From Cryptomeria japonica (lineage: Eukaryota > Streptophyta > Pinopsida > Cupressales > Cupressaceae), in the NCBI RefSeq assembly GCF_030272615.1, contig NC_081411.1, positions 160,285,471 through 160,349,470 on the forward strand: DNA of 64,000 nt, given 5' to 3'. The notes under the pieces were generated by a model. It saw nothing but the letters and a program-made list of their open reading frames with translations, searched no databases and was not told the origin of the DNA. The position numbers and the translations under genes were made by a program. Positions 38,401 to 48,337 of this stretch are shown here, one piece after another (position 1 is the stretch's first letter; the number at the start of each line of letters is the position of its first letter).

Positions 38401-41400
38401 ATTTCTTGAAGTACCTAGTAAAATGTTGAAATCATACATGAGAAGTGACTGAAGTTAATATATAAATGAAAATGCTTCTTTTTATTCCTCTCTTCAATTT
38501 GATTGCATATTATGAAATTGAAAAGTTAAGAAGTGTACCAAAAGGGTGCTTAGATCGTTGTTTGTTGTTTATTGCAGGAAAAGAATCCCACACCTCCAAA
38601 GTTGAATCATATCCGTGCATCATTTTCACCAGCAGGCAATTCAAAGATCAGAGCCTCAGTTTCTTGTCTGAAAAGTCCATCCATCCCAAAGCCTGATGTT
38701 GCTGCTGTTAGCTTCAATACAATTGATGCTGGGAATGGTCTTTGGAAATCTCTGCCAGGAAAGCTCAGCACGATAGGAAAGGTATGAAGTTGTCATTTGG
38801 CATTAAGAGTTCAGTTAGTAGTCAGCAGATGGCATTTGCCAATTCGAATTGATTTCCTTATATTTCCAAATGAGTACATATGATAGAGAACCGATGCCAA
38901 TGGTCAATAGGTATTTTTCTTGTTGGAGGTAAAAATATAGATTCCCCGGAAAAGCTGGTCATGATGGAGGTTAGTCAGCAGGTGGCATTTGCCAATTCGA
39001 ATTGATTTCCTTATATTCCAAATGAGTACATATAATAGAGAACCGATGCCAATGGTCAATATGCATTTTTCTTGTCGGAGGTAAAACTATAGATTCCCCG
39101 AAAAAGCTGGTCATGATGGAGGTAAATAGCTCAGTGGTAGAGTGACCCACCATCCAGTGTTCATCCCGGGCTTAAACGATTTGCGGGAAGTATTTGTCAT
39201 TTGGCATTGTAGCCAAAAAAGCACAGATAATAGAGAACCAATATCACAAAGTTCAAGAGGTAAATAGAGAACATATGCATCATTTTCTTACTGGATGTAA
39301 GAAAACACACTCCCAGGAAAAGTTGGTCATAAAGAGGCAAACGGATCAGTGGTAGAGTGACTTAAACCTAGGGGTCATCCTAGGTTGGCATTAAGCAGTT
39401 CAGTCAAGTGGTCAGCAGGAGGCATTTGCCAGTTTGAATTAATTAAGAGAAAAGATAAGATTGTGGTAATTAATTAAGGATGACAATTTAGGGGTCATCC
39501 ATCCTGGGTTAAATAGTAGGAAAATTTATGTCATATTTGTCATTTACTTTTAGTATTAAGCAATTCTGTACAGTGGTCAGCAGGTTGAATTTGCCAACTT
39601 AAATTAATTTAGTTAGGGTCAAAATGAGTACATATATTTCAATAAAAAAAATGAGTATCTGTCAGTATTTTTCTGGTTGGAGTTAACAATACACATTCTA
39701 GGGGAAAGTTGGTCTTATAGAGTTAACAATACCATTAAGTAGCTTAGTGGTAGAGTGACCACAAAACCAATGTCAAAGGTCAAGAAGCAAATAGAGATAT
39801 TCGTCTTTTTCTTGTTGGATGTAACAATACACACTCCGGAGGAAACCTGGTCATGATAGAGGTGAGTAGCTCAATGGTAGAATAATTGACCCTCCAGTCA
39901 AAGTTCGTCCTGGATTTAGAGTGTATTTCTTCCATTGGCATCAAAGATAAAATAAATATTAGTTTGACAGAGATTCTACAAAAACATTGCACCAAATTTG
40001 TCTAGGACATGATCCCAACCTCATCCCTTGATTCAGAGTCTTGCATTCAGCAAGATCGATCTCTGATAGGCTCATTAAGAACCATTCAACTTCACAAAGT
40101 GACCAAAGACCCATTGACATCAATATATTTTAGATATACAGTTTTCTATAATATGCTTTTCCAATACACCAATTTTTAATTTTTCTTCCATATTTGAAGT
40201 CCACAATATTAAAAGTTCTATACAAAAGTTGCTACCATTGACATACATGGCAAGTAGATTTGAATCCTTGTCTGTCCCAAGGTTTCTACAATCTGTCTAG
40301 TCTGATTAACTGGGTCTTTGGTTTTGTCGGCCGGCCTTAAACCACACACTAAGCAAGATATTAAGCTTAGAGAATGTTAGTCAACTCTGAGTATTTAACA
40401 CTTTTAAGCCTAGAAGTATATTCTTAGTGTGGCCACACACCTTAAGCAACATATTAAGCCTAAAAATGTCAGTCAACTCTGAGTGTTTAAAACTTTTAAG
40501 CCTAGAAGTATAAGCTTAGTATATGTGATTTAAACCGTTCTGATTTTGTCTGGTCTTGTTATCTTTTATTAACGGAAGAGACGTATTTTGGATGAGAATC
40601 TGAAATAAGCAAAGGGTGATCGCAGGAAGCTGTGAGCAAGCGTGATGCAGCTCGTGTTGCAGCACTGAAGGCACTGCAGGAAGCTTCCGCAACCGAGACA
40701 ATGGTGCATATTCTCCAGTAAGTATAAATAGTCAAGCAATATTTTTGAGGGAGTTATTTTTCTATAAGGATAAACTTATGCATATTCTCGAGTAAGTATA
40801 AATAGTCAAGCAATATTTTTGAGCGAGTTATTTTTCTTTAAGGATAAACTTACGCTACAGAAATTAATTGGGTTTAATATTTATGTATTTTAGGAAGCTT
40901 GCAGAACTCTGTTCCTCTGCAGATCCGGAAATCCCAGGAACCTTTGTAGAACAGTTTATGGATTTACACAGTCAAATCTCGCAGGCCCTTGCCAACATGG
41001 AATCAATGACCAAGACTCTAACACCAGATGCAGAATGCTCTGTTCTCAATGAAATAGAATGCAATTCGACACCCCATGGATCACCATTGAAGAAATTGTC
41101 AAGAACTTTCCTTCGAAAATCAACTCAGGATCTATCAGGTGTTTCAAAGGCAACAGTCTCTACTCAAGCGCCTCTACCTCCCAAGCGAAATTTGGCTCAG
41201 TCAATTTCATGCTCCCCTAATAGAATGCCCATAAGGAACTCATCCGTAGGATTTGACAGCAGCCCTATACCCAAAATGTCTTCTTCTTACATTCCAAGGA
41301 CTCTGAAATCTACCAGATTTTCTGATCAGAACAGGGGTTCAACTCAGTCAGATCAGCAGCCTGGTGATACCGAAGAATCCAAGGGAAAGAATGGTCTCCT

Positions 41401-41674
41401 ACAGATGGTCAAGCTTGCAAGACAGATTAAAACAGAAGCAGAATCCTGGTTCATTGAACTGGTGGAGAAAGCCATAGACAAAGGCTTGAAAAGCATGAAG
41501 TCCTCTGAAGACACCAAAGCAAAGATAGCAAGCAAACAGGCATTGCTGACTAAACTAATTAATTGGATTGAACAACAACAGTTAAGTAGCCGTTGCAAAA
41601 GAGAAGGATTATCTTCCAATCCTAAAGTGGCAGAGGTGCTCAGGAGATTGAAACTCAAAGTGAAGAAGTCCTAA
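35419..41674 (+). CDS. DUF936 family protein, four coding exons, 639 residues
   Basis: Coding exons are 35419-36261, 38578-38781, 40626-40717 and 40894-41674, all with GT...AG introns (2316, 1844 and 176 bp). Phases match at each junction (0, 0, 2) and the joined length is 1920 bases, 640 codons with the stop. The ATG at 35419 gives [17 protein letters not shown], the normal start of the family. The DUF936 core fills residues 1 to about 115, including the highly conserved [12 protein letters not shown] near its end. A Ser/Pro-rich middle follows. Exon 3 encodes the conserved [20 protein letters not shown]-type segment, and the C-terminal helical region (about residues 550-600) contains [18 protein letters not shown]. 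The family is plant specific and its biochemical role is not settled, so I assign none. All exons are open, so the gene is probably functional. Its introns are full of duplications. Confidence 0.93.
36231..37083 (+). repeat. Tandem duplication (427-bp unit) spanning the exon 1 splice donor
   Basis: Copy 1 (36231-36657) begins in the last 31 bases of exon 1 and continues into intron 1; copy 2 (36658-37083) follows directly. Copy 2 therefore holds an imitation exon end and donor (TATGTAGAT instead of TCTGTAGGT). The copies differ by scattered substitutions and small gaps. Confidence 0.9.
37349..37519. repeat. Foldback (hairpin) element in intron 1 of the DUF936 gene
   Basis: Outer arms of about 30 bases (37349-37380 and 37488-37519) are reverse complements with about one mismatch. 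An inner pair (37421-37452 and 37456-37488) forms a near-perfect 32-bp stem around a 3-base loop. The left arm contains an extra partial copy of the inner phrase. Flanking target duplication is not obvious. Confidence 0.85.
37597..38445 (+). repeat. Tandem duplication in intron 1 (425-bp unit)
   Basis: Copies 37597-38021 and 38022-38445 align along their whole length (for example TTTCACTCTCAAACTTTGTA at 37606 and 38031). No coding content. This is a second tandem duplication in the same intron, unrelated to the one at 36231. Confidence 0.9.
38806..39940 (+). repeat. Degenerate array of tRNA-like (SINE-like) units in intron 2
   Basis: About six diverged units of 130-225 bases. The shared phrases are GTCAGCAG.TGGCATTTGCC, AATGAGTACATA, AGAGAACC.ATGCCAATGGTC, TTTTTCTTGTTGGA and AAAGCTGGTCATGATGGAGG. 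Four units end in a tRNA-like piece with an A-box-like TAGCTCAGTGGTAGAGTG (near 39124, 39340, 39735 and 39862); at least two of these have a B-box-like GTTCATCCCGG or GTTCGTCCTGG. The first two units (38806-38970, 38971-39193) are the most alike. Confidence 0.75.
40707..40858 (+). repeat. Tandem duplication (76-bp unit) spanning the exon 3 splice donor
   Basis: Copy 1 starts about 11 bases before the end of exon 3 and includes its donor CA|GTAAGTA (40716-40724). Copy 2 (from about 40783) repeats it as GAGTAAGTA with few other changes. Intron 3 is only 176 bp and consists mostly of this duplication. Confidence 0.9.
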
Positions 41675-41986
41675 GTCTTTCAAGATGAGATAAATGACTT
41701 ACATGTCCTTTAGGCCAAATTGGTCTGTAGAAAGATTGTTTCATCATATGTATCTACTGGTTTAGCATATTTGTTTCCATGTCTACTAGATATACGAAAC
41801 GTTACTTATTCTTTTATTTAGGTTGAATATTAGTTGTAATCCAATATGTTTGACTATTGGATATAATATATGTAACCTATTCAATCGTCTGAATTTTAAC
41901 AGAGATTCTATGGTCTGTGTTTCTTTGTCAAGAATATGTAGACTGTTGTAGCGGAAGACTCTTGTAGACTCTTGTATTGATATATA

Positions 41987-41992
41987 AATAAA
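41987..41992 (+). terminator. Possible polyadenylation signal of the DUF936 gene
   Basis: AATAAA, 313 bases after the stop codon, is the clearest such motif downstream of the gene. Confidence 0.4.
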
Positions 41993-42421
41993 ACTTAATT
42001 GAATAAAAGATTGACAATATTCTGAGAGATATATTGATATGCCCCTCGCATGCCAAAACTGGCCTATTTGCTGTTATTTTTAAAATCCAGAAACAAAGCT
42101 AAAATCATTATTAATTCTCACTCATGAACAATAGTTTGTTTAACTGTATTAAAGTATATGAATGCCAATCACGAACAATAATTTGTTTAGCTGTCTTCAA
42201 TCTGAAAAATCTTTGGGGATGAAAAAGTCCATCAATACTGATATGGGCTTCCTTTTCCTTTAAAAAAAAAATCAATTTTCTTTCGTTATAAGCATCTTGG
42301 AATTGCTTGTATAACACCAAAATAATTATCGTGAATCATTTGTTAGTGGCCCACCCCAAATTCTTTATCTTTGTGGGAGCAGAAAAATAGTATTTATTAT
42401 ATAATAAAGTTTTAAACAGGG

Positions 42422-42513
42422 CCGTTCGTCAACAATATACCTCATGGTTACTTATGGATAAGAACGACCGTTCGTCAACAATATACCTCATGGTTACTTA
42501 TGGATAAGAACGT
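42422..42513 (+). repeat. Exact 46-bp tandem duplication
   Basis: The 46-bp unit beginning CCGTTCGTCAACAATATACC is present at 42422-42467 and 42468-42513 with no mismatch noticed, which suggests a very recent event. Confidence 0.92.
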
Positions 42514-42689
42514 TTGTTGATGCCAAGGTATCTCTTTGAGGAAGAAAAGCTCTTCATTTTTAAGCCTTATTTTTTTTTTTTAATTAATTAATTTATTTTA
42601 TTTTATCTTATTAACCATAGGTGAGACAGATAAATTTTGAACAATACAATAGATCTTCATACGATTAAATTAAGAGGACATTCATAGAT

Positions 42690-42785
42690 TGAGTTGGTTT
42701 GTATAGTTAAGTAGATCTAGTGGTGGTGATCTTGTGCTTTTGAAAGAGAGGTCACAAGTTCAAATTCCACAAAGGTTTAAGGTAT
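42690..42785 (+). repeat. Possible tRNA-derived SINE head fragment
   Basis: TAGATCTAGTGGTGGTGATC (A-box-like) followed at 42767 by AAGTTCAAATTCC (B-box-like). No tail or target duplication is clear. Confidence 0.4.
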
Positions 42786-42803
42786 GTACAGGTATGTATG
42801 TAT

Positions 42804-42924
42804 GGATCTGATTTGCACAAGATACCTTGAGATGAACTTTGAGCAGATAAGAAAAATGAATGTGTTGAGTGTTGTGTCCAGCCTAATAGTTGTTACATTT
42901 GGGTCTAACCCAATAACTTATTAA
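42804..42924 (-). repeat. Internally deleted Copia LTR remnant interrupted by the Gypsy insertion
   Basis: It matches pieces of the LTR at 53565-54335: 42804-42842 matches about 53872-53908, then 53971-54000, then 54110 onward to 'aataacttattaagatg' near 54234. It is the other LTR of the same Copia element, now much shortened. The Gypsy element sits at its right edge, and LTR homology resumes for about 11 bases after 50787 (CTTCCACGTTA). Confidence 0.75.
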
Positions 42925-42929
42925 GATGG

Positions 42930-44140
42930 TGTAAAGCGGAAAATCGAACCCTAGGTGTTCCCCCACTCCAAGGAGAGAGAAAGGAGGTCACTAGGGTTGA
43001 TGGTTTTCACTTAGGAGAGACTTTACATTCAAAAGAGAGGTTGAAACTCACAAGATCCAATCCCACACAATGCAAGATTGAATTCTAAATGAGTTTCAAG
43101 GGTTGAGACAACAAGGATACCCTCTTTTGTAAAGAATGTGGATAGAGGGATTGAACTAGCAGTGTATGTAAAGTAAGAAAGTTTCGCTTGTAGACAGAGA
43201 TAGGGACACGGGATGAAGCTGCGGACCTGAAATTAGCAGTAAAATGTCGAGACGATGTTGTCTTGCAAATTTGAGCGAAAGTTGACGGGACGATGGCGCC
43301 CGGAGTGCACACGGTCCTTCGAAAAGTCCGCGAAACGAAGGGGGATTTGTTCGTCTCTGCACAAGGATTCCAGATCTTCAATTACAACCGCGTACCTGCA
43401 ACCTACACACAGAAAAGAGAGGACGATTGGGGGGTTAGGGATTAGGGGTTTGCCTTCAGGTCAAACCCCGGTTTTGGAATTAACCAAGAAACGAGAATGT
43501 TGTAAATGTAAATGTTTGTAATGTAATCAAGTACTGATACCTTGTTGTAAGAATGTTTGTATTCTTACATGCGAAGGTGTAATGATGTTGTATGTTGTAT
43601 GTTGTAGGTTGTAAGTGATCTCCTCTTCAATAGTTGAATCCTTGTCTTGAATGCAACACCTAGCCTTGAATGGAGACCTAGAATGCTCAATTGCTTGAAA
43701 GAATGCTTGAATGCTTGAATGTTTGAATGTTTGCCTATCACTTCCGCCTCTTGTGCACATATGTTTTTTCCTTTTTTTTTTTCTCCTTCTCAAATGGGAG
43801 AGGAAATGTAGTTTATATACTTGTCAATTAGGGTTAGGAGACTGATTTTTTCGACCTTAGGCCGACCTAGGAGCATTATTTTCCAAATTGCAAACTTGAA
43901 GACCCGATGCCCAACAAGAGACCAGGCCCAAAATAGGGCCAGGGACCAGGGCACTGGGCGCCATGGTCCCACCTCCCGGGACAGCAGGGTGCAAGGAGGA
44001 TCAGGCCAAGGTGCAGAAATATGCAATTTTTGATGTCGTAAACAGGTTTCGGGGTCTCCATTCAAGTTCAACGTTGTGCCGCCATTGTGAAGACCCAAAT
44101 GCAATCGAAATTGCAAGTGTCACAATTTTACGACGCTACA
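42930..44140 (-). repeat. 3' LTR of the Gypsy element (1211 bp)
   Basis: Almost identical to 49543-50782. It lacks a 31-bp tandem duplication that the other LTR has near 50552-50613. In this copy GGGACCA...TGGTCCC (about 43942-43976) can form a short hairpin around GGCGCC. Confidence 0.93.
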
Positions 44141-44160
44141 TTCAGCCCCCACTTTAGCGG
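44141..44160 (-). other. Polypurine tract of the Gypsy element
   Basis: On the minus strand it reads CCGCTAAAGTGGGGGCTGAA, directly before the LTR start TGTAGCG. Position and composition fit plus-strand priming. Confidence 0.8.
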
Positions 44161-44892
44161 GAGTATAAGCGTATGCCCATACTTCCAATAAAGTACAAGG
44201 AAACAACATTGAAAGACTTTCACCACGTCAAGGAGGCAAGATATACCAAGCCCCCAGTGGACTAAGGATCTTGCGACTTCGATTGACAAAGTAAAAGGGA
44301 AGATCACGAGGGAGAACCATGACTGTCAGTAGTAAGGTTCCCTCACTATGAGTCACGCAAGAAAAATACCAAAAATTTTCAAGGCAAAGCTAAGTTCGCC
44401 AAGAAATTTTCAAGAATCTTGAAGAGATATGGACGGAGTATATGCCCCCTACATTAAAGCGATCGCACATGCCTCATCAGGGGTGATTGCTTTAAGGTAG
44501 TGATACACATAAGAAATGAGAAGGTAAAGGAGCACATTATCACAAAGATTTAGCCCCCAAGTGTGAGATAAACCCAAGGATAATAGACACAAAACACAAA
44601 TCACGAGGTGACTTCGCTTTCCTTGTGGTCAGTATGTTGTATGATAATTCATGTATATCATATGTATGTATGCATAATTGTTCTTCATTCCCCAATCAAA
44701 GAAGGTCACCTAGAAGAAGGGAACACATGTGTCTTTTGAGTCAACATGAGAGAAACCAAAAGAGATCTCAATGCTTTGCATCGTCCTCAAGTAGACAACA
44801 CTAAGGACAACCAATAGAAGAATGAGAATAACACATAGAAGAAGTAACAAAAGAGATCAAGAGAGGAGGAGAGAGTCTGCTATGCTAATGAA

Positions 44893-46404
44893 CTAGTCTA
44901 GCACGTCATCCACCCCCCAATCTTGCTGATCAATATTCCGGGAAGGCAGGAAACACGCTAGAGGAGGAACATCCAACACAGCAGATGGAGCTATCACAAG
45001 ATCCAAACAAGGGCTATGTTCATGTTCCAAGCCACGTTGTTCTTGTCTAGGAGATAAGATAAGTGCTTTAGAAAATTCGTTAGATAAATGGTTATCAATA
45101 TCAACATATTCATATTCACTATCAGAAGCAAGAGAGGTAACATTTTCATCATGAATAACATTTTCATCTATATCATCATCAAGATTTATAAAAATAGGAT
45201 CTTTAACTCGCACAGGATCAAAACCATCATGCATCTTATGCTTAGGAGATTTTGGCTCAATTTTCGGCTGAGGAGAAAATGGAATAATACTAGCTGAGGG
45301 TGTTTTTGGGGATTGCAAAGTTTGAGAAGCAGCTGCACGAGCTCTAAGACGACGCTTTCGTCGGAGTTCATGCGTAGAACGATTTCGTCTAGTCTTAGTA
45401 GGAAGTGGAGAAGATTGAGGAGGAGGAATGTTCTCATCCTTATCACTTGGGTGTTTAGGTTGTGGTCTCTTAGGTTGGATAATAGGAGAAGAGGAAGGTC
45501 TCTTCTCTCTATAAGAGGAAGGAGGAGGAACTGCTCCATATAAAGGAGGAATATTTGGTTTAGGAAGGAGACCAAGTCCATCATGACGAGGAGGTACAAG
45601 TCTACCTTTAGAAAGTTTATTAGACATAGACATAGCCACATCCATAGGAATGGGTTGGGAATCTTCTTGAGGAAAGACATTAGTTTTATCTTTCAAAGGA
45701 AGAACTTCCTTCTCAAGAATGATAGGAATATCAAGTTTGGGTGTTCGAGGTTCACTTAGAGATAGGATCATATCTTTTTTCCGCTTTTGATAAGATTTGA
45801 AAAGATGATCACTTCGCGGTGGAAGAGATTGGAATTGTTTAGGCCAAAAATAATCAATAGGAACACTAGAAGTTCTTTCAGCTGGTTTAAAGAGACTATG
45901 ATTGACAGTAACAACTTCACCATTATGGGGAAATTTCAAACACTTGTGAATAGGAGAAGCAATATCTTTCATGGAAGATAGCCAAGGATAGCCTAGCTTC
46001 ACACGAAATTGTTCGAATGATGGAATAATAGCAAAGCTCACATCAAGGGATTTGTTATGGACCTCAATAGGTAATGTAATAGAACCAATTGCGGGAGAAG
46101 AAAATGCATCAAATAATTTCACAACCACATTTGTTTTGTCATAGATCACTTGATTCAATTGCAAAGTAAAAAGAAATTCTTCAGTAATAACATTAACCAT
46201 GCAAGAAGGATCAATAAGCACTCCACAACAAGGTGTATTCTTGACTTTTGCAACTATATATAAAGGACCATCAGGTGCCCTGATAGTTTCACTAGAATCA
46301 AATGTGATGGAAGGTTCTTTAGGGATTTTTTGCTGCTCTACAAAGTTAATCACATTCGGAGTCATAAACACAATCAGGTGAGAAAGAGGAATCATTAATC
46401 TCAA
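44893..46404 (-). CDS. Gypsy protease-like ORF with a long Pro/Ser-rich tail
   Basis: A clean 503-residue frame. Near residue 60, GVLIDPSCMVNVITEEFL resembles the retropepsin active-site loop (D-x-G, here DPS), followed by the GYPWLSSM-type segment found after the protease core in Gypsy polyproteins. The rest is proline- and charge-rich with PPPSSYREK and KRPQPKHPSDK repeats and an acidic end. No polymerase follows. It overlaps the end of the gag frame (46346-46404) in the +1 frame. It may be made by +1 frameshifting or be a relic of an indel. The active-site Thr/Ser-Gly is altered (DPSC), so activity is doubtful. Confidence 0.75.
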   Translation of the reverse strand: MRLMIPLSHLIVFMTPNVINFVEQQKIPKEPSITFDSSETIRAPDGPLYIVAKVKNTPCCGVLIDPSCMVNVITEEFLFTLQLNQVIYDKTNVVVKLFDAFSSPAIGSITLPIEVHNKSLDVSFAIIPSFEQFRVKLGYPWLSSMKDIASPIHKCLKFPHNGEVVTVNHSLFKPAERTSSVPIDYFWPKQFQSLPPRSDHLFKSYQKRKKDMILSLSEPRTPKLDIPIILEKEVLPLKDKTNVFPQEDSQPIPMDVAMSMSNKLSKGRLVPPRHDGLGLLPKPNIPPLYGAVPPPSSYREKRPSSSPIIQPKRPQPKHPSDKDENIPPPQSSPLPTKTRRNRSTHELRRKRRLRARAAASQTLQSPKTPSASIIPFSPQPKIEPKSPKHKMHDGFDPVRVKDPIFINLDDDIDENVIHDENVTSLASDSEYEYVDIDNHLSNEFSKALILSPRQEQRGLEHEHSPCLDLVIAPSAVLDVPPLACFLPSRNIDQQDWGVDDVLD

Positions 46405-48337
46405 TCACATTAGAGGTATGAGAAGGTAATGGATCAGTAAAAATCTTAAGATTTTGGTTAGGAAGAGCTACAAATGTGTTGCCTTTATCATTCATACCTG
46501 AAACAGAGATAGTATTATTATCAATCAAATCTTGAATTTTACCCTTTAAAGCAAAACATTTTTCAGTATCATGCCCACATTGATGATGAAATTGACAAAA
46601 AGATTTGTTATCAAAATATGGTGAATTAATCTTTGCAGGATCTATTTGCTTTATAGGAGGGAGAGTAAGCACATTTTGTTCCAATAACTTATTCATAATA
46701 CTATGCAATGATTCATTCAAAGGAGTAAACTCTCTTTCTTTCTTGAAAAACTTAGAAATAGGAGGCACACCTGATGCTGCATTCACATTGTTGTTGGTGA
46801 TGTTTTCATTGAACTTGATGAACTCTCTGTTCGGTTTAAACTTCTTAAACGGTTGTTGACTACTATCACCCTTATCACTCGGAGCCATAGGATTTGCTTG
46901 TTCCATTTGACTCACAATCAGTTGATAATTGTGAAGAGTTGTGCATAACTGTTGGAAAGAAGTAAACTCAGAAAACAGAAGTTTTTCTCTAATATCTTTT
47001 TGTAAATTAGAAATAAAGATTCTTTGAATATCATTGTCAGGTATTGGAAAAGAAATTTGAGCACACAAATGCTTATATCTACCAATGAAATCAATCACTT
47101 TTTCTTTAACACCTTGTTTACAATGCATTAAATCAATCAAAGTAACTTTAGGACTTATATTGTTTTGAAATTGTTGAATAAAAGCATTTGCAAGTTGTTG
47201 GAAAGAAGTAATAGATTAAGAAGGCAACGAGCAATACCATTGTAGAGCCTTATCTCTTAATGTTCTAGTAAATAGTTTTGCAAGCAACCTTTGGTCATGA
47301 GCAAAATCGGTACATATTGTTTGAAAGGTCTTAACATGTGTTAGAGGATCACCTTTACCATTATAAAGTTCCAACTGCGGGATTTCAACATGCTTAGGGG
47401 GGATAGCTCGAACAATGTCGAGAGAAAGTGGGCTCGCAACATCAAATGTGGGCACACTAGACTTAGATTGATTCATAGAGGCAATTTGTTGCTGTAACAA
47501 AGAGACAGTTTGTGCAAGATTGTTAATGGTCGCTTCAATCGAAGAGTTCACATTAGATATGTTAGATTGTGATGGAGGTATTATGTTATTGAAAGAAGGT
47601 ATTGATTGAGAGTAAGGTGGCGGGACACTATGATAGTTAGTCATAGGAGATGATTGGAAAAAAGGAACACTACAAGGAGGAATGGAATGGTTAAATGAAT
47701 TGCCCCCTTGCGGCATGTTCATTTGTGGAGATGTAATAGGGACACCCATTGAAGGAATGAATGAAGAAGTCGGATTGAATGAAGGAAGAGGGTTGATTGA
47801 AGAAGAAGGATTGCCCCCATGACCAGTGATCATAGGTGGAATGTTTTGTATTGAAGTAGTCATTATGTTTGATGTAAAAGTAGGTATACTAGCAATAGAA
47901 GTTGTCAAAGGAATAGAATGATTGACTTGAGTAGGAGGTTGTGTATAACCTAAAGTTTCGGCACAACTCTTCATAAGCATCACATTCGAATCCATGATGT
48001 GTGCAAAAATACGCAAAATATCAATTCCATTCTTATCACTTTGAACCATACGTTTTAGACCCTCAATTAATGAAAGAGCTTGACTATCGGGGTATTCTTG
48101 AGACATCCATTTCTGAAAATCATCAAATTGGTTATCCAATTTCGAAAGTTGTTCTACAGAAACCTCATGGAGAGCTTCTTCATCATTAAGAGGATTAGAG
48201 GAATTACCCATGTCCTCGTTAAAAAGGCCATTCAAATTAGGTTCCATCTCCTCGGTAATTAAACCTTGGAAAGACTTAATTCTAAGGCTTCGTCTAACGG
48301 GAATAGTGTAAGTAGGGCTTATTGTTGTAAAACTCAT
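46346..48337 (-). pseudogene. Gypsy gag with one in-frame stop
   Basis: ORF 48337-47216 (373 residues) and ORF 47140-46346 (264 residues) are in the same frame, separated by one TAA at 47216-47218 and 25 open codons, so one base change restores a roughly 660-codon gag. The N-terminal half is Ser/Pro/Asn rich with PPPYSQSIPS-like text. The Gag core begins near residue 315 (LELYNGKGDPLTHVKTF, then ALQWYCSLPS before the stop) and continues with VKEKVIDFIGRYKHL. The C-terminal finger FCQFHHQCGHDTEKCFALK follows the Tat/Ogre C-x-F-H...GH...C pattern. Gag forms the particle that packages the element's RNA. Confidence 0.88.

Noticed and set aside
39121-39169. A tRNA gene in the DUF936 intron
   Set aside because: No cloverleaf forms, and similar degenerate pieces recur in the same intron.
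43255-43521. 88-codon frames repeated at 43255 and 49868
   Set aside because: They lie inside the Gypsy LTRs and are similar only because the LTRs are. No coding feature is present.
47876-48262. Plus-strand frames over the Gypsy gag
   Set aside because: They are shadows of the minus-strand gag frame.
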